Assembly: GCA_019918135.1 (NCBI GenBank)
Contig: WBZZ01002993.1
Span: 40,001-104,000, forward strand
Direction: 5' to 3'
Source of the DNA: Paulinella micropora
Taxonomy: Eukaryota > Cercozoa > Imbricatea > Euglyphida > Paulinellidae
Length of the DNA: 64,000 nt
Shown here: one piece after another, positions 7,967 to 16,971 of the stretch
How the letters are laid out: every line of letters starts with the position of its first letter
Position numbering within the stretch: position 1 is the stretch's first letter
Made by a program: the position numbers and the translations under genes
Notes under the pieces: generated by a model
Database searches by the model: none
Seen by the model: the letters and a program-made list of their open reading frames with translations, nothing else
What the model was told of the DNA's origin: nothing

Positions 7967-9850
7967 ATGAACAAACCCAAACGGCGGGGTAAAGCACGCG
8001 AGAAAGTAATTAAGTCCGAATTCAACCGTCTTGAACACGAGAACCGCAATCAGATACAAGACAACCTACAAAAAAAATATGAACTAATACACGAGCAGGA
8101 AGAAAAGGAAAAGAAGTTAAGAGAACAGGCAGAAGATGAGAAGAAAAGAATAGAGAGGAAGGAGAATGCTGAAATTAAAGAAAGACAAGAAGAATTAATT
8201 AGGGAGGCGAAAAGAGAGCAAAAACTTATAGAGGATGTAAAATTTGAACAAGATAGAAAAAACAATTTGAGGTTATTACCACCGCCACAGTTTCACCCTC
8301 AATACATACAAGGACCACCCCAAGCACCACCCCAAGCACCACCCCAAGCACCACCACAAGCACCACCCCAAGCACCACAGGGACCGCCACAAGCACCACC
8401 ACAAGCACCACAGGGACCACCACAAGCACCACCACAAGCACCACAGGGACCATCACAAGCACCACCACAAGCACCACCACAAGCACCAGAAGAAAAACAG
8501 ATGGCTTTGAAAACAAAAGAAGAGAAAAAGGCTGAAAAGGAATTAAAAGAAAAATATATTGAATTAATGAAGGAAGCTGGATTTAAAAAGAAATTTATTA
8601 ATAGCTTGACTAAAACAGAATTTGACAAACTTGGTAAAGGAATAGAGCAAGCAATAGCCAGCGCCCAATCAGCAGAAGAGCAGAAAGAACTGGCGGAACA
8701 ATACAAAAAAGAATTAGAACAAGAAAAAAAGCAAGCGGAGGCCAAAGCCAAATACTTTGAAATTAAAGATAAAGTAGCACACATCTCCGCAGGTTTAAGA
8801 AATGATTACAAGTATCCAAAATTGGATATACCCAAAACTTTGGGCCCTGCTTTGGAAGATAAAATGAAAGCTCTGGGCAAACCGCCACCAAAAAAAGTTA
8901 AAGGAAAACACACGACTGCGGGTATGGCAAAAGTTATAGTAGATGAAGGTATTGATTTAGGAATAGACCAGAATGAAATGAGAAAGAAACTCGCTGATTA
9001 TTTGGGAATAAACCAAGCTGGTGCTGGGGCAAAAACGATGGAGGAATTAATACACAAACTTTTAACAATAGCAACAATTAAGAAATATTTGAAAAAGGGT
9101 AAATACAGGAAAAAAATGAAGAAGAAGGATTATGTAAATAACTTAGTATCTGAAATGAGAATTGACCCAAACATTAAAAATCAAGTTTCAAATCAAATCG
9201 GTATTCATCCAACCGAGGAACAGCCAGCAGGGGCAAGCCCCCGCACCCCCGAGGTGGAGGAAGCTCAACCACAAACTGAGGCAGTAGATGGGGCAGTAGA
9301 TGGGGCGGTAGATGAGCAAACGGGGGCAGTAGATGGGGCAGTATATGAGCAAGCGGGAGCAGGAAGGGGATTGATGACGGATGAAATAGACGACATTATG
9401 AAATATGATTGGTATTTGGGGACCGTGGCTAGCGACGAAATAAACAAACTGAAACCAGAAAAAAGAAAGAAGTATGGGTTTATTATGAACTTGGATAAAT
9501 CTAGCCAACCAGGCTCACATTGGATTGCGGTTTGGATTGACCTGATTAAAGACAACTCTATTGAAATCTACGACCCGCTCGCACTGTATAAGCCGACTGA
9601 GCTATTTCTACACCAAATGAAACAACTTATAGACAAGAGTAAGCCGAGCACTTACCTGCTTATGAAGGTTAATCAGGTTAAAAACCAAAGTGATACAACG
9701 GATACTTGCGGATGGCATAGTATTAGGTTTCTTAAAGAAAGAGCGAAAGGGAACCGCTTTAAATTTGCCAGCGGTTGGACTGATTTGAAGGAAAAAGAAG
9801 CGGATGAGTTGAAAACACAGAACGGCTATGGTTTTGATACCTTTATTTGA
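7967..9850 (+). CDS. PLV adenain-type cysteine protease with long N-terminal extension
   Basis: I choose the ATG at 7967 (MNKPKRRGKAREK); an upstream in-frame TTG is less likely. Layout: coiled coil rich in Lys/Glu (residues 15-100), a PPQA/QGPPQA proline repeat (about 115-170), a second coiled coil (about 175-265), Lys-rich helices, a 'GAVDGAVDEQ' repeat (about 440-465), then the protease (about 475-627). Protease landmarks: His in 'GSHWIAVWID', Asp in 'IEIYDPLA', and the nucleophile in 'DTCGWHS'. This His/Asp/Cys order is that of adenovirus protease and the viral C5/C48 group, which mature capsid proteins. The coiled-coil extension may tether the enzyme inside the virion. Looks whole. Confidence 0.85.
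   Translation: MNKPKRRGKAREKVIKSEFNRLEHENRNQIQDNLQKKYELIHEQEEKEKKLREQAEDEKKRIERKENAEIKERQEELIREAKREQKLIEDVKFEQDRKNNLRLLPPPQFHPQYIQGPPQAPPQAPPQAPPQAPPQAPQGPPQAPPQAPQGPPQAPPQAPQGPSQAPPQAPPQAPEEKQMALKTKEEKKAEKELKEKYIELMKEAGFKKKFINSLTKTEFDKLGKGIEQAIASAQSAEEQKELAEQYKKELEQEKKQAEAKAKYFEIKDKVAHISAGLRNDYKYPKLDIPKTLGPALEDKMKALGKPPPKKVKGKHTTAGMAKVIVDEGIDLGIDQNEMRKKLADYLGINQAGAGAKTMEELIHKLLTIATIKKYLKKGKYRKKMKKKDYVNNLVSEMRIDPNIKNQVSNQIGIHPTEEQPAGASPRTPEVEEAQPQTEAVDGAVDGAVDEQTGAVDGAVYEQAGAGRGLMTDEIDDIMKYDWYLGTVASDEINKLKPEKRKKYGFIMNLDKSSQPGSHWIAVWIDLIKDNSIEIYDPLALYKPTELFLHQMKQLIDKSKPSTYLLMKVNQVKNQSDTTDTCGWHSIRFLKERAKGNRFKFASGWTDLKEKEADELKTQNGYGFDTFI
8314..8488 (+). repeat. Proline/glutamine/alanine coding repeat in the protease gene
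   Basis: Tandem 12- to 15-base units (CCACCACAAGCA and CACAGGGACCA variants) encoding PPQA and PQGPPQA. It forms a flexible linker between two coiled coils. Confidence 0.8.
9227..9260. repeat. G/C-rich mini-repeat inside the protease gene
   Basis: AGCAGGGGCAAGCCCCC followed by GCACCCCCGAGGTGGAGG. The same block, with two extra C, lies after the major capsid gene at 12283. Here it is read through as 'AGASPRTPEVEE' within a disordered linker. Confidence 0.65.
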
Positions 9851-9881
9851 AGCAATTAAAACAAAAAAATATATTTTAGAA

Positions 9882-9888
9882 TATATAG
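9882..9888 (+). promoter_or_regulatory. TATATAG box before the minor capsid region
   Basis: TATATAG then T-run, 7 bases before the ATG at 9896. Confidence 0.5.
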
Positions 9889-9895
9889 TTTTTTG

Positions 9896-10707
9896 ATGGA
9901 CTATCGCGGAGGCAGGAGCTCTAACATTTACTATGTCAATAGCAAAAATAGGATAAACGGCACGGACAGTGATTTCACTCACTCAATTGATATGAAAGGG
10001 TTAGACAATCCGACACACTGTAAAATTTTACATATATATGTGCCGAAGTCGTATTACAGTGTTGCTAGCCCCTACAATACTTTTATTCTGAGTGAGAACG
10101 GCAACGAGGCACTCATTACGATACCCGAAGGCAACTACACGATGAATAATCTAAAAAATAAGCTGGCCGAAGTGCTAACCGCAGAAAGCCCCAATGACTA
10201 CACATACACAATAACAAGCAACAACACCAACACCGACCCCGAAGACGGCAAGCTAACATTTACAGTAGCGAACAACGGAGGAATTCAACCGCGGTTTGTA
10301 TTTGACGACGAAACTCGTATTCACGAAATTATGGGGTTTGAGCGGTCCTCTACTTATTTCTTTGCTAATAATACACTAAGGTCGCCAAATGTCATAATAT
10401 TGACAGGTGAAAAACCTTGTATCTACAAAGCGACCTCGTTGGGGAAGGTGATAATCACGTGCTCCAAGAGATATACACTGCGAATGAAATCCCATTCGGC
10501 TCAGTTATTTACGACGGAAGCGGGTCAGAGTATGGCAAAAGATTATCTACGAGTTCAAGCAATGTGTATCGGTTTTACTTGACTGACGAAAACGACCAAC
10601 CCATTAACCTAAACGGTTTGGGTATTGTAATGACATTGTTAATTTATCGCGAGACGAATTACTTTAGTTTATTTACATCATTCTTCAATTTGTTGAAAAG
10701 CCGATAA
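9896..10707 (+). pseudogene. PLV penton-like minor capsid protein region
   Basis: Begins at the ATG at 9896 with 'YYVNSKNRINGTDSDF', the N-terminal signature of PLV/virophage penton (minor capsid) proteins. It continues through beta-rich sequence ('ALITIPEGNYTMNNLKNKL', 'FVFDDETRIHEIMGF') typical of the single jelly-roll vertex protein. It stands directly before the major capsid gene, the usual PLV order. The region is broken, about one break, and belongs to the fossil element. Confidence 0.75.
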
Positions 10708-10738
10708 TTAATTAATTTATTTATTTTTCTCAGATTAA

Positions 10739-10745
10739 AATATAG
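10739..10745 (+). promoter_or_regulatory. AATATAG box upstream of the major capsid gene
   Basis: AT-rich run with T-tract then AATATAG, about 50 bases before the ATG at 10794. Confidence 0.45.
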
Positions 10746-10793
10746 AACCCTTTGAAAAAAGCTTCACCAAAAACTTCGGGCACTTACACAAAA

Positions 10794-12284
10794 ATGCCTA
10801 CACAACACGGAGGCGAACTAGATTTCAGCAAGACTGACTACATCAGTGCTTCTTATCGTTTGAATAAGCTTAACCCGCGAGAAAGCAGTAATGGAAATGT
10901 CATTATTACCTCTGCGGGAGGACAAGAAAGCACATTTGACCTTATTAGTCGCCCATTTAACTTGGCCAGGTCAGTTCTGAGTTTTACTTATACTATCCCA
11001 GACACGGATACTAAATACAACAAAGCTTATATGGATTGCCTTGCTCCTATTAGACCAATTCAACTTCAAACCCGTAGCGGAGTTTATCTGTGCGATTTGA
11101 ACTATGTTGGAAATATTACAAAGATGATTTGGAAGCCCGAGACTTCGCTTAAAGACTTTCTCGCACTTGAAAACCACGATGTTGGCACTGGTGCTGGCTG
11201 TATGCTCCAAAAGTGTAATGCTGATAAGCAGTTATCTACCATTGAAACTAAATTCGGAGATGCTGATTATAAAGAACTTATTAAGCAGCCTAAAACAAAT
11301 GCTCGTCGCCATAACGATGCTTTAATCGCCGCGAACACTGGAACCCTTCTTCCAGTCAATGTTTCCATTGTTGAGGCGAAGTATTTTACTGCTGGTGCTT
11401 TGGGTAATAATGCTAATGCTGGTGATATGGCTATTAAAATTAAACTTAATCTTGGTATGCTTTACAACACTATCTTCGCCTTTGATAAAACTATTATGTT
11501 TCCTGAGATTTTGACGATGCGAATTGTCTGGAACGGTTCTGCGAAGATTTATTATTCTAGTGCTGACCCGCTAAGTCCTGGTGGCGGTGCTAACATTGTT
11601 GCTGGTGCTGAGGATGTTGCTGTGAGCAATCTTAACTTGTTTCTTGCTGTTGAGCAGAACCCTGGTGTCATTCAATCTATTCAAAGCCAGATTGCGGGCG
11701 GTGGAATGAGTTTTGATATTGATTATCCCTATGTGTATAAGAATACTATTGGAACTGCTAGCGATGGTAAATCAACTGAAAACCAAAACATTATTATGCG
11801 ATTTGACCGCGGGCACGGGCAGAGGTTGAAGAAGATTTATCACAGTGTGTTTCATTCTGTTGAAAGTGTAAATACCGCTTATGACAATGATGTAAATGAT
11901 GAGCGGTCTGCTACGGGTGCTGTTGTTGCCGATGCTAAGCGAAAGGTTGTCTCATTCTACACTAGCCTTGATGGAGCGAGACAGGAAGAATTTGATGTAT
12001 CTGTGGCTAACCTTGAAGACTATATGATTATGAAGCCGAGGTTGGAGGGTAGTGCCTTGATGAATTCTAATGTGTATCAATACAACTGGGTTTATGCTAA
12101 TTGCTGGGACAACAACCGCCCGCTGTGGAGCAAGGACCAGAACGAGATTAGTGGGCTTGACTTAACTCAGGAACGGCGATGGGAGTTTATTGGAACCTGC
12201 CGAAACAAAGTCCATTCTCACTACACTCTGGCTATTACTCAGCGGACTGTTAGTGTGAAGGAAAATGTAATTACTATCTCATAG
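10794..12284 (+). CDS. PLV major capsid protein, double jelly-roll
   Basis: I choose the ATG at 10794 (MPTQHGGELDFSKTDYIS), giving 496 residues; an in-frame TTG lies at 10752. The N-terminal 'DYISASYRLNKLNPRES' and 'STFDLISRPFNLARSVLSF', the central 'TIMFPEILTMRIVWNGSAK', and the late 'RRWEFIGTCRNKVHSHYTLAI' are the type of landmarks seen in PLV (PgVV/Gezel-like) capsid proteins. Position after the penton-like gene fits. Length is normal for a PLV double jelly-roll hexon and the frame looks whole. Family assignment is from pattern memory, but the neighbours make it firm. Confidence 0.85.
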   Translation: MPTQHGGELDFSKTDYISASYRLNKLNPRESSNGNVIITSAGGQESTFDLISRPFNLARSVLSFTYTIPDTDTKYNKAYMDCLAPIRPIQLQTRSGVYLCDLNYVGNITKMIWKPETSLKDFLALENHDVGTGAGCMLQKCNADKQLSTIETKFGDADYKELIKQPKTNARRHNDALIAANTGTLLPVNVSIVEAKYFTAGALGNNANAGDMAIKIKLNLGMLYNTIFAFDKTIMFPEILTMRIVWNGSAKIYYSSADPLSPGGGANIVAGAEDVAVSNLNLFLAVEQNPGVIQSIQSQIAGGGMSFDIDYPYVYKNTIGTASDGKSTENQNIIMRFDRGHGQRLKKIYHSVFHSVESVNTAYDNDVNDERSATGAVVADAKRKVVSFYTSLDGARQEEFDVSVANLEDYMIMKPRLEGSALMNSNVYQYNWVYANCWDNNRPLWSKDQNEISGLDLTQERRWEFIGTCRNKVHSHYTLAITQRTVSVKENVITIS

Positions 12285-12318
12285 CAGGGGCAAGCCCCCC
12301 GCACCCCCCGAGAGGAGG
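12283..12318. repeat. G/C-rich mini-repeat after the capsid gene
   Basis: Second good copy of AGCAGGGGCAAGCCCCC plus GCACCCCCCGAGAGGAGG, starting at the capsid stop codon. It could act as a transcription-end hairpin (GGGGC..GCCCC). Confidence 0.6.
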
Positions 12319-12352
12319 TAATTAATTTTTGATAGATTATTTATTTTTTTGA

Positions 12353-12420
12353 TAATATAGGAATTTACACAAAACATTTTTTGAGGTCGTAGGAGGTTTT
12401 TTGTAAAAAAAGCTCCTACA
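12353..12420 (+). promoter_or_regulatory. AT box and hairpin leader before the last PLV gene
   Basis: TAATATAG box, then a leader nearly identical to that at 6541-6585. GTAGGAG pairs with CTCCTAC over an A/T stem that abuts the ATG at 12421. Confidence 0.55.
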
Positions 12421-13180
12421 ATGAGCCACCAACGAAATTTAGTCGCCCAAAATCCTGTCGGAGACTTCGTAAATCTCAAAGTTGGATATGGTGGACACCT
12501 TGATAATATGAAAACCGCCTTTGGCAAAACTACAACCGCACAATTAACACCAGTATTACAGGAAATCTTTCCATACACAGTTAATACACGGATATGGACG
12601 AAAACAGAAACAAAGGCGACCGTTTCATTTAATGCTAATATGGCGGAATTGAAAACGACTGCCAATGCTACTGCGGATGCCTCTCTGGTGAGCAAAAGAA
12701 AAATAAAATACAGAACTGGTATGGGGGTTATGTGTCGCTTCACTGCTTTATGGACGACGGATGATGCGAAAGCACACTATTCATTTATCGGAATAGGAAA
12801 CGAATTTGAAGATGGATTTTATTTTTACAAAAATGAGGTCGGGATGAATATTCTACATTGTAGAGGAGGAAACGCCAATTATATTGACCAAGAAGATTGG
12901 GATGACCCATGCGATGGAACAGGCGATATGCCAGACTTGCTGTGGGATAAAGGAAATGTATTTCAAATTCAATTTCAATATTTGGGCTTTGGTGCTATTA
13001 AGTTTTCAATTGAGAACCCAGAGACTGGCGAATTTCAGCTAGTCCATATGATAAAGTATGCGAATGATAATACTGGTGTAAGTCTGCGAAATACTACATT
13101 ACCTTTTACGGCTATAATGAGAAATGATGCTACCAACGGCAACATATCATCAAGCAACATCATAGCAACACAAAGAGAGA
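12421..13180 (+). CDS. PLV structural-type protein, N-terminal part, joined to copia sequence
   Basis: ATG at 12421. The sequence 'PVGDFVNLKVGYGGHLDNMK' and 'KRKIKYRTGMGVMCRFTALW' (residues 12-32 and about 98-118) is a beta-rich protein type found in PLVs and large algal viruses; I believe it is structural but cannot name it. About 245 residues belong to this type. The open frame then continues into the copia polyprotein near 13,180, where both composition and homology change. I read this as an insertion or recombination junction rather than an evolved fusion protein. Confidence 0.6.
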
Positions 13181-15099
13181 GAAAGCAAACACCTGCAAAC
13201 CACCCCACTCATCATGTTAGCCTAGCTCATGATAGTCAGGCTGCTGCTTTCTTTGATGTCGCTGCGGCATGCAACCTCGAGCATAGCGAGACAGACCTAG
13301 CGGATTTGCAACAGGATGCTTACGAAGAACAAACATATGACGAGCCCTTTTGTTTCTTTACACGTGCATTGCGAATACCGCAAAAGGAAATACACCAACA
13401 TCCTGAAGTGGTTGCAGCACGCAGGAAAGAAATTGAAGGCCTCTTCAAGGCTGGATGTTTTCGTTGGGCTCCCAGAGCTAACGCCTATCGTGACAAAATC
13501 AAACCAATCCATACCGGATTTGTTGATGCTGTCAAGATAGACGAAGCAACTGGAAATCATAAGTTCAAGAGTAGACTTGTCATGTTTGGTAACCTCATGA
13601 GTCCGTTCAGTCATTACTCACCTTATGATAAGTCAGCACCTGTATGCTCCCACATGGTCATGCTTACCGTCTTGTCGCTCACAGCAGCACTTGGCTTTGA
13701 TTTTGTTGTCATTGACTTCACGCAAGCATATAGTCAGGCAGACATGATTGACATTGTATATGCCATCGCACCCGACGATTTCGAGGATTTCCGTGATCCC
13801 GAAAAGCCGGAGGATGACATACTACAAGTCCTCAAAGCTCTGTATGGCTCACCTCAGGCAGGTCGTCGTTGGCACGACAAGGTAGCACGAAAGTTACGTA
13901 AGTTAGGTTACACACAGTCAACCATCGATGCTTGTCTGTTCTTCCTGCAATGCAAAGAAAAGAACTGTCCCCCGGTTTTTACTAAAGACCCATCGTCCAT
14001 GCCATGGATCCTATTAGTAAGAACCGACGACGTTCTCACTTTCTACAAACGCCACTCTCAGGTAGCCATTCTTTGCAAAGGCTTAACGAAAGAACAGCTT
14101 GTATTCACAGTACACGAAAAGGCCAAAGTCTTTTGTGGGATTCAATTCAAACGAACGCCCACTGGCCTTCTCGTTCACCAGCGTGCATACGCTCGTAGCC
14201 TCTTGGATGATCATGGCTTCTCACAAGCCAACCCTGTGCCTACTCCGGCCACCGTCCAAGAGCCGACTGCAGCCGCTGAAGACGCCTTCTTGCGTAAATG
14301 GTCACTCCCTACCGTAACAGGTGAATGTTCATGGCTAGCAACCCAAACACGTCCAGACATATCATTTGCCACCAACAACATGTCCGTATACTCACATCAT
14401 GAGCCAGGTGTAGCTTACAGTTTGTGCACCCGGATCTTTCGCTACCTTCAAGATGGGGAACGCGGCTTGTTCTACCCGTACAACACGGACCTCTCCAGAC
14501 TCCGTCTCGCACACTGGTCCGACGCGACGCTGGGTAGCTGCAAATTCACCAAGCGATCGCGCACCGGCGAGCTACACGAATTGACCGGCCCCGTGCATTG
14601 GGAAAGCAAACGCCAGACTACCGTGGCTACATCGACCCAGATCTCCGAAACCATGGCTATGTCCAATACCGCGCGCACCGCTATCGCGCTCCAGCATCTG
14701 CTAATCTCCGAGCTACGAGCACCGATCAATTTACCAACTCCCTTACTTGCTGACAACCGGGGAGCTATCACCTCGTCCTCCAATGGAATGGGAAGCCCGC
14801 GCGCACGTCATCTGGACCTGCGCCATCACTACATCGTCGAAGTAGTCCGAGAAGGCCGACTGACGCCCCGATACGTCAACACTACTAAAAACAGGGCGGA
14901 TATCTTTACGAAAGCCCTCCCCGCACCGGCCCATCGCACGTTCATCGACCAGATCACCGTGCCCCTCGCTTCCTGCATGGCCGACGATGAAGACGCCCCG
15001 GCAAGACTCTTTCGATCCGATGCGCTCAGCCCAACCCTCAGCCCGTACGTTGTTCGTGCTCGAAAGCGCAAAGGCAAAAAGTCGAAGCAAGTCGAGTAA
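13180..15099 (+). CDS. Copia reverse transcriptase and RNase H (part of fossil element)
   Basis: Copia signature sequences in order: 'KSRLVMFGNLMSPF' and 'DFVVIDFTQAYSQAD' (palm, first catalytic Asp), 'QVLKALYGSPQAGRRWHDK', 'LLVRTDDVLTF' (the xxDD catalytic box), 'ECSWLATQTRPDISFA', and the RNase H part with 'HWSDATLGSCKFTKRSRTGE', 'STQISETMAMS', 'LLADNRGAITSS', 'HLDLRHHYIVE' and 'NRADIFTKALPAP'. The C-terminal tail is basic. Order and motifs are those of Ty1/copia pol. Base composition rises in GC along this stretch, unlike the PLV. Confidence 0.9.
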   Translation, partial: RKQTPANHPTHHVSLAHDSQAAAFFDVAAACNLEHSETDLADLQQDAYEEQTYDEPFCFFTRALRIPQKEIHQHPEVVAARRKEIEGLFKAGCFRWAPRANAYRDKIKPIHTGFVDAVKIDEATGNHKFKSRLVMFGNLMSPFSHYSPYDKSAPVCSHMVMLTVLSLTAALGFDFVVIDFTQAYSQADMIDIVYAIAPDDFEDFRDPEKPEDDILQVLKALYGSPQAGRRWHDKVARKLRKLGYTQSTIDACLFFLQCKEKNCPPVFTKDPSSMPWILLVRTDDVLTFYKRHSQVAILCKGLTKEQLVFTVHEKAKVFCGIQFKRTPTGLLVHQRAYARSLLDDHGFSQANPVPTPATVQEPTAAAEDAFLRKWSLPTVTGECSWLATQTRPDISFATNNMSVYSHHEPGVAYSLCTRIFRYLQDGERGLFYPYNTDLSRLRLAHWSDATLGSCKFTKRSRTGELHELTGPVHWESKRQTTVATSTQISETMAMSNTARTAIALQHLLISELRAPINLPTPLLADNRGAITSSSNGMGSPRARHLDLRHHYIVEVVREGRLTPRYVNTTKNRADIFTKALPAPAHRTFIDQITVPLASCMADDEDAPARLFRSDALSPTLSPYVVRARKRKGKKSKQVE

Positions 15100-15517
15100 G
15101 TTCGTACCAAGTAATGTTATTCAGAGCGTTCAAAAGACAATTTCTAATTTTTTTGTACAACGCTCTTCGCCGTTCAATTATACTGATGACTGTAGCGACT
15201 TTGTCGCAAATTTATAGAATTGACATTTTGTATGTCTATAATCTACTATCCTCAGTAGAGTAAAGCTAATAGGGACAATTAATCCGACATCGCGCTAATG
15301 CGCTTCGTAAATCCTAACAAGTCAGAGATTTTTGAGTTATGTATGTCATGCTCATATTTATTCTTGCACATTAATGATAATTTTTCCATATATGATAATT
15401 TCTACTTTCCCCTCACGAACATATTTACACATAACTATGTATAAATCATACTGGCTTCTCCGCCACCGCAAATGTTCATGATGATATTTCCATAGCGGAT
15501 ATATTGTCCGGGGGGAG
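15100..15517 (+). other. Copia 3' non-coding region with polypurine tract
   Basis: No gene seen. The segment ends with GGGGGGAGTG at about 15,509-15,517, a typical plus-strand primer (polypurine tract) directly before the LTR start TGTTAT. Confidence 0.65.
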
Positions 15518-16077
15518 TGTTATCATTATATATTCATATAATTATAGTTCTTCGGATATCCCTTCAAGTTGTAGTTTACACATCAGTAAAAGATAAAATA
15601 ATTTCTACTTCAAGTCCGAAGTTAAATCATTTTATTCAAGTTGATATATAATCATTTATATTATCTATATTTACCGTTAATTACAGTAACGACCGGCAAT
15701 AATGTTTTTCATATCACTTCCAATATATTACCATTTAACATTATCAATTTCATTTCTGTCAACTAACAATATTTAACGAATCTACCGGCCAGAATTCCCT
15801 GTAACTTCTTCCCTCATTACACCTAATTCATGGGATGATTTGCCTAATCATATGATTGCACGACAGTGCGATCCATGTTACTTAAAGGTTATATAATACG
15901 TATCTAGCACGCGATGATACGCATCAATAGAACCGCAATCACATGATAGACAAATCGGTTTCCGTATCTTGTCGAGATCACTAATTAAACTGCTGTAGGT
16001 ATCTGAAGTACTGTTTGATGCCGGGATGAGGGATTATTAAGTCTGTTCCGTACCTTATCTTTAATTAAGTGGATACA
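15518..16077 (+). repeat. Copia 3' LTR
   Basis: AT-rich 560-base segment starting TGTTATCATT right after the polypurine tract and ending near GGATACA, so with TG...CA boundaries. Three bases later the GC-rich flank begins with the stop codon of the kinase-like gene. The second LTR is not in the window. Confidence 0.65.
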
Positions 16078-16080
16078 TAG

Positions 16081-16971
16081 TTATGGCAGCAACCCCGCTT
16101 GCAGCAAGGCCGTGGTGGAGGAATCGCCGTCGCCGGAGGGCCAAGCAAGCCCGCACCTCGTCAAGTAGGCAAATGAGTAGAAGAAAGGCCCCTTCTGATT
16201 CTGTAAAATCAAGTCTGCTTCTAGACGGGCACTCCAACTTCTGACGAGTTCCGGGGCCCCCAGCACCGTCTCGCGGAAGGGGGCGGCGATCTCTGCCCCG
16301 CTCAGAGTAGGGAATATGGCGTGCAGAGGCTTCCCGTAATTAAAGCAGGCCCACGTCTGGCACCAGGCAGTAAATTGATTTAAAATGTCCACCACGTCTC
16401 CCACCGCGGGACCTCGGCGCGCATTGCCGTCGCCGCGACCCCCGGATTCGGCACTTGCTCCCCGTGGGTCCGGAACGTCCACTAGCCCCAGCAAGACCAT
16501 GTTACTGTTGTCAAAATCAATGCGGTGGCAGCTCTTGCCATCCCACAAGAGGTTCTGGAGGCCCCAGTCGCTCAGAATGCAATTTATGCTGCGCAGAGAC
16601 GCGGCCACTTCGTGCTGGGCCTGCCACAGTGTTTGCACCAGGCCAGGTTTTGTCTCGAGTTCTTGCAGCCGGAGCTTGTTACGAGTCAGCGGCACGCCCA
16701 TGTCCGGCATGCAGAGCCAGTAGCTTCCGCCCGCGCGGGAGCTGCTTTCGGACCAAAGCAACCCGAGGACGGGCGGCACAACGCCGTCCGTTAGCTTGTG
16801 CAGGCGGGCCTGCATAGCAGCCTCGACGACTACATTGTTGGCTCCGCCGCCGACACTGCTCTCTACCTCATTGCACACTAGCCCCTGACCTACACGCAGA
16901 ACCCTGCGTGTTTCTGACTGCAAAACGACTGCACCTTCCCACGCGCTGGGTGGGACTTCTCTGATGAGCAC
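16081..16971 (-). CDS. Protein-kinase-like protein A
   Basis: At least 296 residues; open sequence continues upstream to about 17,180 without a clear ATG, so the start is unsettled. N-lobe-like strands 'EGAVVLQSETRRVLRVG' and a helix 'VVVEAAMQARLHKL' are followed by 'VVPPVLGLLW' and a hinge-like 'YWLCMPDMGVPL'. The catalytic-loop-like 'LSDWGLQNLLWDGKS' is followed by 'CHRIDFDNS', matching HxDxxxxN...DFD. This suggests a kinase fold, perhaps of the divergent type common in giant viruses. The stop lies 3 bases from the copia LTR. Substrate unknown. Confidence 0.55.
   Translation of the reverse strand: MLIREVPPSAWEGAVVLQSETRRVLRVGQGLVCNEVESSVGGGANNVVVEAAMQARLHKLTDGVVPPVLGLLWSESSSRAGGSYWLCMPDMGVPLTRNKLRLQELETKPGLVQTLWQAQHEVAASLRSINCILSDWGLQNLLWDGKSCHRIDFDNSNMVLLGLVDVPDPRGASAESGGRGDGNARRGPAVGDVVDILNQFTAWCQTWACFNYGKPLHAIFPTLSGAEIAAPFRETVLGAPELVRSWSARLEADLILQNQKGPFFYSFAYLTRCGLAWPSGDGDSSTTALLQAGLLP

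Larger units (their letters stand above)
1..13180. mobile_element. Polinton-like virus (PLV/virophage-like) element, right-hand part
   Basis: AT-rich block with the gene set that defines PLVs and virophages: rve integrase, packaging ATPase, adenain-type protease, penton-like minor capsid and major capsid protein, plus a phage-like fibre and several small genes. Genes near the left edge read leftward, almost all others rightward, with short gaps and shared upstream boxes. The left terminus lies outside the window. The right side ends where copia retrotransposon sequence begins, near 13,180; the exact junction and any terminal inverted repeat cannot be seen. The element has about two or three breaks and otherwise long open frames, so it is probably a recent insertion. 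The AT-rich composition contrasts sharply with the GC-rich DNA beyond 16 kb, as expected for a transferred element. Confidence 0.9.
13180..16077 (+). mobile_element. Ty1/copia LTR retrotransposon, 3' half with LTR
   Basis: Fossil copia element. Parts seen: reverse transcriptase (about 13,420-14,300), RNase H (about 14,500-14,950), a non-coding stretch, a polypurine tract near 15,509 and one LTR at about 15,518-16,077. Gag and integrase are not in the window; they may lie left of the PLV if the PLV entered the copia element, or may be lost. With one LTR visible, LTR divergence cannot be used for age. The coding part is long and open, so it looks fairly recent. Confidence 0.85.

Noticed and set aside
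12421-15099. Natural fusion of a virion protein with reverse transcriptase
   Set aside because: Composition and homology change abruptly and the second half carries a copia 3' end with LTR, so an element junction explains it better.
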